From positions 1 to 47,396 of the forward strand of contig CAZDLO010000016.1 in assembly GCA_964506325.1 (NCBI GenBank): a stretch of 47,396 bases of DNA, read 5' to 3'. Every line of letters begins with the position of its first letter. Positions within the stretch are counted from its first letter, which is position 1. Source of the stretch: CAINVV01 sp964506325 (GTDB lineage: Bacteria; Bacteroidota; Bacteroidia; Bacteroidales; Prolixibacteraceae). Shown piece after piece: positions 32,165-39,647 of the stretch. The notes under the pieces are model-generated. The model searched no databases, was not told where the DNA came from, and worked only from the letters and a program-made list of their open reading frames with translations. A program made the translations under genes and the position numbers.

Positions 32165-32713
32165 ATGACTAAACTAATGCTGTTTGCCCTTGTAAGCCTT
32201 CCTTTAATCTTTCTCTCCCGGAAAAGTATTTTCAACCCCCACAGTCATGGATTTTTCAGGTTTTTTGGTTGGGAATGCATTGCCTGGCTCTTTTCCTCCA
32301 ATTGGAAATTCTGGTTTGCTGACCCATTGGGTATAAAACAGGTAATATCCTGGGCTTTGCTTTTAATATCATTGTATTATGTTGTGGCCGGCTTTGTTCT
32401 GCTAAAAAAATTGGGTAAGCCTGAGCAAACAACTTCCAGGGAATCGCTGTTCCGGTTTGAGAGAACAACCGGGTTGGTTAACAGTGGTATTTTTAAAGTG
32501 ATCCGGCATCCCATGTATGGATCCCTGATATTTTTGTCCTGGGGGATTTTCCTCAAAAATGGTACAACAGAATTGCTTATTGTGACGCTGGCTTCAACAC
32601 TCTTCTTTTATTTTACGGCATTGCATGATGAGGATGAATGCATCGGATTTTTTGGAGATGCCTACCTGGATTACAAGAAGAATACCAAAATGTTTATTCC
32701 ATTTTTGTGGTAA
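32165..32713 (+). CDS. Isoprenylcysteine methyltransferase-like membrane protein
   Basis: 182 residues with four to five hydrophobic segments. The C-terminal half has the family pattern GIFKVIRHPMYGSLIFLSWG, an acidic HDEDECIGFFGDAYLDYKK segment and FIPFLW, as in ICMT/phospholipid methyltransferase-like proteins (SAM-dependent, PEMT/NnrU-related). The RHPMY motif contributes to cofactor binding in the family. The substrate in bacteria of this kind is mostly unknown. It is followed after 155 bases by the APC permease gene in the same direction. Confidence 0.8.
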   Translation: MTKLMLFALVSLPLIFLSRKSIFNPHSHGFFRFFGWECIAWLFSSNWKFWFADPLGIKQVISWALLLISLYYVVAGFVLLKKLGKPEQTTSRESLFRFERTTGLVNSGIFKVIRHPMYGSLIFLSWGIFLKNGTTELLIVTLASTLFFYFTALHDEDECIGFFGDAYLDYKKNTKMFIPFLW

Positions 32714-32868
32714 TGCAGGCATACAATATCTGCCCGGGCCTTGGAAGAGTTGTTTCGTGAGTTTATCCTTCCTTCATTTTCCCTTGAATCACTTTTTTTT
32801 GACAATCTGTTCACGGATGAAGCATTTTACTATTTTTATGATCTTCATTCATACGCCATTGCAATTTT

Positions 32869-34275
32869 ATGGGAAATCAAAGAAGTTTAGTGAGGTCGCT
32901 CGGACTTGGATATGTTATAATATTTGTAGTTGCAAATATCATTGGATCAGGGGTGTATAAGAAAATCGCTCCTATGGCTGCCGAACTCCATTCCTCTGCC
33001 TGGATACTCATGGCCTGGATAGTTGGCGGGATTATTACCCTGTTCGGTGCACTCAGCAATGCTGAGGTTGCCGGTTTACTGGCAGATACGGGTGGAGATT
33101 TTGTCTATTTAAAGAAAATATATAACCGCTTTTTTGCATTTCTTTATGGGTGGTCACTTTTTACGGTTATCCAGACAGCCACAATATCATCTCTGGCCTA
33201 TGTTTTTGCACAGTCGCTGAACAGCATGATCGCCATTCCCGATATTTTTCCTGCCTTACGGGACTTTACCATTGGGGGGGTTTTCTTTCCTTTTCAGGAT
33301 TTTGGAGTGAAACTTACTGCCATCTTACTGATATTATTTTTGACGGGACTGAATATTTCTGGACTTAAAACAGGTGCAGGGGTAAGTAAGGCTATTCTGA
33401 TTATGGTATTTACAGGTCTTTTGGTGATAGTATTCTTTGGCCTGACAAGTTCCCATAAAATACCAGCCAATTTTTTGGATGCCAATAATCTTACAGACGG
33501 AACGATAACAATTTCTGCCTTTTATACTGCCATGCTGGGTGCATTCTGGGCATACCAGGGATGGGTATCTGTCGGTTTTGTCGGGGGTGAGGTTCAGAAT
33601 CCCACTAAAAATATTCCGAAGGGGATTATCATTGGAGTCTTTATCATCATCGCCATTTACCTGCTGGTCAATGTAACCTATCTTACCTTGCTGTCCATTC
33701 CACAACTTGAAACCATTCATGCTGCAGGAAATCAGATTGCTGCTGTTGAGGCAGTACGAAGCTTCTGGGGTGCAGGAGGTGCATTGTTCATCTCAGTTCT
33801 GATTCTGATAACAACTCTCGGATGTACAAATGCCAGTATTTTAACCGGCGCACGGCCTTATTATGCCATGTCGCGCGAAAGGCTTTTCTTTCCGTCCATT
33901 GCTCACCTGAACAAGGCAAATGTACCATCTAATTCCCTTTTATGGCAGGGTATCTGGGCTTCTGTCCTTGTTTTGTCAGGCACATTCGATCAGCTGACAG
34001 ACATGATTATTTTTGCCGTATTCATTTTTTACGGGGCAACATCGTTGGGGGTATTCATATTGCGCCGAAAAATGCCTGATGCTCCGAGGCCATACAAGGT
34101 TTGGGGTTACCCTGTTGTTCCTGCCATCTTTATTTTGTTTTGTATCGGCTTGTTTGTCAATACAATTGCTACCCGGCCAAGGGAGGCAGCTATCGGAATG
34201 TCGCTGATTTTGGCAGGTATTCCTGTCTACTGGTACCTGCAGAGGAAAAACAAGGGAGGTGTAGAGAAAGATTGA
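32869..34275 (+). CDS. APC-family amino acid permease
   Basis: 468 residues with about 12 membrane segments and no signal peptide. APC motifs: VVANIIGSGVYKKIAPMAAE (about 20-40) with the unwound first helix, GGIITLFGALSNAEVAGLLADTGG, and AFWAYQGWVSVGFVGGEVQNPTKNIPKGI. The pattern is closest to LAT/serine-threonine exchanger-like members. It would exchange or import amino acids or amines. It converges with the DsrE gene over 43 bases. Confidence 0.9.
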   Translation: MGNQRSLVRSLGLGYVIIFVVANIIGSGVYKKIAPMAAELHSSAWILMAWIVGGIITLFGALSNAEVAGLLADTGGDFVYLKKIYNRFFAFLYGWSLFTVIQTATISSLAYVFAQSLNSMIAIPDIFPALRDFTIGGVFFPFQDFGVKLTAILLILFLTGLNISGLKTGAGVSKAILIMVFTGLLVIVFFGLTSSHKIPANFLDANNLTDGTITISAFYTAMLGAFWAYQGWVSVGFVGGEVQNPTKNIPKGIIIGVFIIIAIYLLVNVTYLTLLSIPQLETIHAAGNQIAAVEAVRSFWGAGGALFISVLILITTLGCTNASILTGARPYYAMSRERLFFPSIAHLNKANVPSNSLLWQGIWASVLVLSGTFDQLTDMIIFAVFIFYGATSLGVFILRRKMPDAPRPYKVWGYPVVPAIFILFCIGLFVNTIATRPREAAIGMSLILAGIPVYWYLQRKNKGGVEKD

Positions 34276-34318
34276 ATATGCCCGATTCCCATAGCGGCAG
34301 ACCGGACAGATGAACTTT

Positions 34319-34639
34319 CTAGAATGTGACAGTTTTGTCTGCCCATACAACTACATTGACACAATCAATCATAGTTGAAATCGGGCAGGTATCTGTACTT
34401 TCCAGGTTTCTTGATTTCAGGCAGGTGCCGCAAGCAAGAATCTCTCCCCCTGCTTCAGAAAAATATTGCATTTGCTGGTCAACATTGTATTTTTCGTGGA
34501 CCAGTCCTTCGCATTCAACGGCTTCACCCATCAGGAACAATTTCACTTCGTGTCCCTGTTTCCGTGCAGTAACAGCAAATCGAAATGCATTCCATGCCTT
34601 TTCGTATTCCCTGGTCTCCAGTATGATACCAATTTTCAT
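34319..34639 (-). CDS. DsrE/TusD-like sulfur-relay protein
   Basis: ATG at 34639 (MKIGIILETREYEKAWNAFR) gives 106 residues; a 32-codon upstream extension does not look coding. The fold pattern of DsrE-like proteins is clear, with KLFLMGEAVECEG and the Cys motif ILACGTCLKSRNLE (about 70-83), whose cysteines could carry a persulfide. Family members take part in sulfur transfer or reduced-sulfur chemistry. No dsr or tus partners are nearby, so its role is open. It is single on its strand. Confidence 0.85.
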   Translation of the reverse strand: MKIGIILETREYEKAWNAFRFAVTARKQGHEVKLFLMGEAVECEGLVHEKYNVDQQMQYFSEAGGEILACGTCLKSRNLESTDTCPISTMIDCVNVVVWADKTVTF

Positions 34640-34943
34640 TGTGCAGTAACTCTTTAAATTCGTAAATACCAAATTTGGCTTATTACCGGCCGGCAATGTA
34701 AGGTGGTTTTCCGAATAAAAAAAGTAGTACCCCATAGCGAACTATGGAACAGGATGCAGCAACAAATTTTGGATGTAAAGTCACTGAATGCATTTCATCG
34801 TGATCAGTCGTATTGAATCATGAGATCATCCTTTTTATCTAAAATGCGTTCAGTTAAGCTAAATGCAATTTTCGTTCCCTGGAATTTAATCTTTTGGAGA
34901 GGCTGTCAGACCCGTGCCTCATGGTTCTTATTTCAGGCTCTTG
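34640..34943. other. Intergenic region without recognised features
   Basis: 304 bases between the DsrE start and the oxidoreductase stop codon, both on the minus strand. AT-rich, with CCGGCCGG at about 34687 as the only symmetric element. No gene seen. Confidence 0.5.
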
Positions 34944-36311
34944 CTAAAGATTTTCACCATAAGAAAATCCTTTCCTCATGGGTTCTTTAATGTAGACATC
35001 CAATTCCGGATGGTTGGTTACCTTCATATTTTTTGCGTCATATTCGAGGCGGGTGTTGAACCTTTGAGCCAGGACACCCGTGAGAGCCATCTCTACCAGC
35101 TGGGTTGAGTAATCGAAATTTGAGCCGGGCAATGTATTGTTTTTGATCCCTTCGATCCATTCCCTCTGCGGATTCTCCTCGAAGACCCTTGGTATTGTTT
35201 GTGCAGGAAGATTCTTTTTGTATTCCTGCCATTCGGGCAGAGGCATCAGTAACCGGGGATCATTGGGCCTTGCACCTGTTATCAGGGACTGTTTGTCACC
35301 TACCATGATCATGCCACTTTTGGGCAGTTTTTCGAGGTTCCATTCCGGCCGGTTTTCCGGCATGAGACCGCCTTCATACCATCTCAATTTTAATGGTACT
35401 TTGTTGCCACGGGCAGGGAAATCCCATCGTATGATTGCCTGGTCAGAAACAAATCCGTTGTCGGGGACCGGTGATTTGAATTCTGCTTCCACAACATCAG
35501 GCATACCCATATCCAAAGCCCAGAAAGGGGCATCCAGCGTATGGCAGCACCAGTCGCCCAGTTCACCGTTCCCGAAATCGAACCAGCTTCTCCAGGTCTT
35601 GGGTGCATAAACACTATTGTACGGTCTGCTTGCCGCAGGGCCCAGCCATAAATCCCAATCCAGGTAGGTGGGGACAGGTTCTTCGGCCGGCGGGAAACTC
35701 AGTGGTTTTCTGAAATATTTGTCCGGCCCGAATTCCGGCCCGTCGAACCATGCAATTACCTCTGTTACATTGCCCAGCAAACCTGCCTCATACCATTCCT
35801 TAACAAGCCTGATGCCATTTGTGGCGTGACCCTGGTTGGCCATCTGTGTAATCACCTTGTAATGTTGGGCTGCCTTCTTCAGTGTGCGAAGTTGCCAAAT
35901 ATTGTGGGCAAGTGGTTTTTCAACGATGACATGTTTTCCCAATTCCATGGCAGCCATGGCTGCAGGGAAATGGGAATGGTCCGGTGTGCACACCATAACT
36001 GCATCAATTTCCTTGTGCATTTTATCGAGCATAACCCTGTAGTCCTTGAACTGCCTGGCTTTTGGCATAGCCTTAAATCCTGCGGCTGCCCGGTTGTCAT
36101 CCACATCGCAGAGTGCAACAATGTTTTCATTCCATTTAGGCTCTTTTTGGTTGATGCACTTGCTCCAGTTGCTGCGGCCCTGTCCTCCGACGCCAATTAC
36201 TGCAATGTTCAGCCGGCCAGAGGGCGAGCAGCTCATCATGTTTGGAATAAAAACGGCCCCGGCACCCAATAGCGATGCCGATTTGATGAAATCTCTCCTT
36301 GATGTAGTCAT
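34944..36311 (-). CDS. Tat-exported Gfo/Idh/MocA-family oxidoreductase
   Basis: 455 residues with a twin-arginine leader (TTSRRDFIKSASLLGAGAVF). NAD(P)-binding Rossmann motif at about 35-42 (IAVIGVGGQG), then CDVDDNRAA, the family Glu-Lys-Pro in HVIVEKPLAHN (about 127-137), and a C-terminal substrate domain with GELGDWCCHTLD. The EKP motif with the catalytic-type Lys argues for a dehydrogenase-like protein and against GH109, where that motif is altered. Such periplasmic family members are common near Bacteroidota sugar genes, acting on unknown sugars or derivatives. The gene stands alone with its own 195-base upstream region. Confidence 0.9.
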   Translation of the reverse strand: MTTSRRDFIKSASLLGAGAVFIPNMMSCSPSGRLNIAVIGVGGQGRSNWSKCINQKEPKWNENIVALCDVDDNRAAAGFKAMPKARQFKDYRVMLDKMHKEIDAVMVCTPDHSHFPAAMAAMELGKHVIVEKPLAHNIWQLRTLKKAAQHYKVITQMANQGHATNGIRLVKEWYEAGLLGNVTEVIAWFDGPEFGPDKYFRKPLSFPPAEEPVPTYLDWDLWLGPAASRPYNSVYAPKTWRSWFDFGNGELGDWCCHTLDAPFWALDMGMPDVVEAEFKSPVPDNGFVSDQAIIRWDFPARGNKVPLKLRWYEGGLMPENRPEWNLEKLPKSGMIMVGDKQSLITGARPNDPRLLMPLPEWQEYKKNLPAQTIPRVFEENPQREWIEGIKNNTLPGSNFDYSTQLVEMALTGVLAQRFNTRLEYDAKNMKVTNHPELDVYIKEPMRKGFSYGENL

Positions 36312-36506
36312 GACTGATATTAGTTTAGAAGTTAAAAATTGAGTTGAAAAGATAGAGCGATCTATATTGGAGTGGTAATTTAGTATTTTTTGCAGAACTT
36401 TGGTATATTATAAATATTGCGGAAATAAAATAAAATTTTATCCACTGAAAGCTGATGAGAGAAAGTAATTGGTGTTCCTTTCTGGCAGATATTTATCTTT
36501 TCAGTA

Positions 36507-36914
36507 TTATTCTCCTGTATATAAGGTTGTTATTTCAACTTTATTCCCATCGGGATCAAGAACTACAAATTCATAACAGCCATCTCCGGTTTTCCTGGGC
36601 CCATCCAATATTTTGAATCCGTCAGCCGCCAGTACCCTTGCTTTCTCCTTCACTTCCCCCATGGTATGGACAGCAAATGCCAGGTGTGTAATTCCTGTAT
36701 ATTGCCTGGATATATCTTCATTTTTCCCGGTCCGGATATCCGGTCTGGTCATGATTTCAAGCCTGGCACCCGCCTCAAAAGTCACAAAATAACTTTGAAA
36801 CTGCTTTAAATCGTTGGAATATTTCCCGCCGGATTTTCCGCCGAAATATTTAATGTAAAAATCCCTGAGTTCTTCAAGGTTGTTGGTCCATATGGCGATG
36901 TGATCCAATGTCAT
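36507..36914 (-). CDS. VOC (glyoxalase/dioxygenase-fold) family protein
   Basis: 135 residues, cytosolic. Two beta-alpha-beta-beta-beta units with metal-site candidates His5 (LDHIAIWTNN), Glu53-type residue in ARLEIMTRP, His77 (THLAFAV) and Glu127 (DGNKVEITTLY). This fits a glyoxalase-type or related VOC metalloenzyme; the substrate cannot be told. It has a 602-base region without genes upstream. Confidence 0.88.
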   Translation of the reverse strand: MTLDHIAIWTNNLEELRDFYIKYFGGKSGGKYSNDLKQFQSYFVTFEAGARLEIMTRPDIRTGKNEDISRQYTGITHLAFAVHTMGEVKEKARVLAADGFKILDGPRKTGDGCYEFVVLDPDGNKVEITTLYTGE

Positions 36915-37516
36915 ATAAGTTGTCTGTTTTAAATTTTAAAAAACCGGTAAAGACTTACTGCGATCCATTCAGGACAGACATGCCGGATGAAAGGGTATTT
37001 CGAGATAAAATTGCACGGTATTAATGTCCAACCTTCAATTTTTGACCGGTTTGCCGATTTTTGACCTCTAAGTTAAATATTTTAGGCAAATACCATAGTT
37101 ACATTTCCGTGGCTTTTGTTTGGTCAGAAACCTCCTCCTACGATGATTTTTTTGCTGGATGAATGACAGCAACCAATTTTTGGAACAGGCTATTTCTTTC
37201 AGGAAGATTTTTGGCGGGGGCAGCGGCTAACTCCTCGCTGTTATTCGGCTGGCAAGTCAAACGAGTTGATTGTGCAGGCAGCAAGGCAGACACTGGCCTG
37301 CAGGACTGTTCAACTTAAAATTTGAATTTTTGGAAGGCAGGGATAAAACCGGGATTGTATTGGCAAATACAGGATATGCCTGACTGTGTTGAATCTCCAG
37401 CCACTCAAAGGCAAATGAAATCAGACCAATGTCTCCGGTAAGGTGGGGATGAAAATTTCGGGGTGATGGGGATTATTCCTGAATAGAGTAAGGGGTGCCA
37501 GGCATGGATAAATAAA
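36915..37516. other. 602-base region without a recognised gene
   Basis: Short open frames of up to about 50 codons (for example plus strand from ATG near 37162, starting MTATNFWNRLFLSG) match no family I know. No hairpin terminator or exact promoter element was found. It may hold gene remnants or an RNA gene I cannot identify. Confidence 0.4.
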
Positions 37517-38221
37517 TCAATCCTTGACAAGGCGGACAGAAAATCCATAATCCTTGAAATAATAGAGTAGCAACAGAGAACCCGTACCGTTGGCGGTGCC
37601 TCTTAACATGGCACTTTTATTGTTGCCTTCAGTAGAACTCCACCAGTAACCTGCAGTGCCCATGAAGCTGAATCCTCCGTTCTCGGCGCGTGCGCCGGCT
37701 GGAAGGGCAGTAAATCCGTACATATCTGATGCTCCGATATTGGTAGCATCCCAATGATTTGATCCAATTTCTTTCAATTTGCCTCCTGCTACATTGTCAC
37801 CTCCCAGGAAATTTGACAGGACCGCCCAATCCTTTTCAGTTGGCACATGCCAGCCGTCAGGGGCTATTTTATGGCTGCTTGATACTGCAGGCCAGTTGTA
37901 AAGGCATCCGTAGGTGTCGCCCGTGATAGGGTCATTGTTGTAATTGCACAATGCACCGGTAGTCATGTTGTGAAACTCTTTATCGTCAACAATATTTGGA
38001 ATGGATGTGCCGTCAGTGTATTTTGTGGTTCTGAGGTTTTCAGCCATCCAAACCTGTGAACCAATTTTGATGGTTTTGTAGGTGTTGGCATCCTGATCTT
38101 TCATGGTTCCATAATTCAAAGCAGCAGATTTTTCCTGCAACAGTCCCTTTTCACTGCAACTTGTTGCTGTAACTAACAACACCGCTGCGAAGAAAAGCAA
38201 TTTGTATATATTAGTTCTCAT
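37517..38221 (-). CDS. FISUMP-domain lipoprotein
   Basis: 234 residues; lipobox in LLVTATSCSEK (Cys22). The FISUMP (Fibrobacter succinogenes major paralogous) domain fills about 45-232: KIGSQVWMAENLRTTKYTDG, GCLYNWPAV, GWHVPTEKDWAVLSNFLGG, LPAGARAENGGFSFMGTAGY and WWSSTE. The domain is C-type-lectin-like and occurs on exported proteins; its ligand is generally not known. It is divergent from the FGE-fold gene over a 653-base gap and carries a -7-like element about 70 bases upstream. Confidence 0.9.
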   Translation of the reverse strand: MRTNIYKLLFFAAVLLVTATSCSEKGLLQEKSAALNYGTMKDQDANTYKTIKIGSQVWMAENLRTTKYTDGTSIPNIVDDKEFHNMTTGALCNYNNDPITGDTYGCLYNWPAVSSSHKIAPDGWHVPTEKDWAVLSNFLGGDNVAGGKLKEIGSNHWDATNIGASDMYGFTALPAGARAENGGFSFMGTAGYWWSSTEGNNKSAMLRGTANGTGSLLLLYYFKDYGFSVRLVKD

Positions 38222-38874
38222 GATATGCTGTTTTTAATTGGTTTGAAACTTTCAAAGTTTTCAATTGATTTTCAGAATGTTTTGTATGAGCAAAAATAAC
38301 ATGGGGCAACTCCGCGGGAAATAAGGGAATGGGAGAATCGTATTCCAAAAATGCTGAAAGGCTTGTAGATGAAATGACTACAGTGTACATCAACGTCAAA
38401 GGTTGAAATTTGGGCGTATATTCCGGAAGAAGTGAGCACTTCCTTTTATTTACGCGGGCTTCGGATTTTTCTTCTTTGGATTTCACCCCGGCAGCAGGCA
38501 CTGTGCCAGGCGATTTTCTGACGGATAAACGGAGAAAGGACACTTTAAAACCGAGATTCTAGTCGTTGAACAAAAGTATTTCTTTTTAGCCGGGGAGTAT
38601 GGTATAAATCAGAATGTTAAAGGGCAGTCATCCGATGTTTCAAAAATATAGCAGATAGTCTGAATCATTAAAAAGGACCTCTTTCACCGTTAAATATCTG
38701 TATTCATTGGTTAGGTTGAAGTAAGTCCAAGCACTTCAGCGGTGTCTATTGGAAAATCAAAAATGGAAAAGATAATTCCACCAACTAAAAATGGAACAGT
38801 GATTTGTCCGGAAAAAAATTTAAATTTATTGCAAGGGTTGTTTTGGTGGTAAATGCAATTAAAAAGATGAGGCT
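38222..38874. other. 653-base divergent intergenic region
   Basis: It lies between the FISUMP gene (minus) and the FGE-fold gene (plus). A 110-codon minus-strand open frame (38211-38543) overlaps the FISUMP start and has no coding likeness. Signals seen are the -7 element at 38291-38298 and a TTTG/TAAATTTA pair (38803-38806 and 38821-38828) with short spacing. Confidence 0.5.
38291..38298 (-). promoter_or_regulatory. -7 promoter element of the FISUMP gene
   Basis: Minus-strand TATTTTTG fits TAnnTTTG, about 70 bases before the start codon at 38221. No TTTG at normal -33 distance was found. Confidence 0.35.
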
Positions 38875-39639
38875 ATGATCTTAAAACGTTGTTGTACATG
38901 TTGGATTATTGTTCTGGCCGCCCTGATGACAAATGGGCAGGATACCGGTGCAGGGGGAATGGCAATAATTCCTGCCGGAGTATTTGCCATGGGCAACGGA
39001 ACAGAGTTTGGACCTTCCCACAAGGTAAAAATTGATTCCTTCCTGCTTGACAAATGTGAGGTTACCAATGGAGAGTATTTAAAATTTTGTCGGGAGACAG
39101 GATGCAAGCTTCCGGAATTCTACAACACAGACATCTTCAGGAGCGGTGATAAATACTCTGCCTATCCGGTAGTCGGTGTCAGCTGGTACGATGCGAAGAA
39201 ATATGCAGAATGGTGCGGCAAACGGTTGCCCACCGAGGCAGAATGGGAATATGCTGCACGCGGGGGGCTCCAGGGGATGGATTACCCGAACGGGAACGAG
39301 TGGATAGATAATAAGCCAAAGCAGGATCCTTCCGGCTGGCAGAATTTTATTGAACCTGTTGGAAATGATATCCCGAACGGATATGGTTTGTACAATATTG
39401 CCGGAAATGTTTGGGAGTGGGTATCAGATTATTATTCTGAATCCTATTACAAGGAGAGCGAACCGGAAAATCCAAAAGGTCCGAAGAGTGGCAGCAGCAG
39501 GGTGATCAGGAGCGGGAGCTGGCATTCCGGGGCGATGTGCAAAAAGGTATATTACCGGAAGGGATTGCCCGGGCCCTGGTGCGATTTTGGTGTCGGGTTC
39601 AGGTGTGCCATGGACATTAATAAAAGAGTTAAACAATAA
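38875..39639 (+). CDS. FGE/SUMF1-fold exported protein lacking the catalytic Cys pair
   Basis: 254 residues with a short signal peptide (to about Gly21-Gln22). The SUMF1/FGE-sulfatase fold is clear: MAIIPAGVFAMGNG, DKCEVTNGEYLKFC, PVVGVSWYDAKKYAEWCGKR, LPTEAEWEYAARGG, YNIAGNVWEWVSDYYSESYY and VGFRCAMD. In true formylglycine-generating enzymes GGSW/Y is followed by xC(x)4C. Here RSGSWHSGAMCKKVYYRKG has Ser in place of the first Cys and a shifted Cys, so sulfatase activation is unlikely, and no sulfatase is in the window. It may instead be a binding protein or an enzyme of another kind with this fold. It ends 8 bases before GH92 copy 2, so the two are co-expressed. Confidence 0.85.
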   Translation: MILKRCCTCWIIVLAALMTNGQDTGAGGMAIIPAGVFAMGNGTEFGPSHKVKIDSFLLDKCEVTNGEYLKFCRETGCKLPEFYNTDIFRSGDKYSAYPVVGVSWYDAKKYAEWCGKRLPTEAEWEYAARGGLQGMDYPNGNEWIDNKPKQDPSGWQNFIEPVGNDIPNGYGLYNIAGNVWEWVSDYYSESYYKESEPENPKGPKSGSSRVIRSGSWHSGAMCKKVYYRKGLPGPWCDFGVGFRCAMDINKRVKQ

Positions 39640-39647
39640 ATTTTAGT

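Noticed and set aside
34944..36311. Possible GH109 N-acetylgalactosaminidase
   Set aside because: Shares the Tat leader and Rossmann fold, but it keeps the EKP motif of ordinary Gfo/Idh/MocA oxidoreductases instead of the altered motif of GH109.
38211..38543. 110-codon minus-strand open frame upstream of the FISUMP gene
   Set aside because: It overlaps the FISUMP start, has no signal, domain or likely coding pattern, and contains the -7-like promoter element of that gene.
38875..39639. Classical formylglycine-generating enzyme
   Set aside because: The two active-site cysteines are not in place and no sulfatase is encoded in the window.
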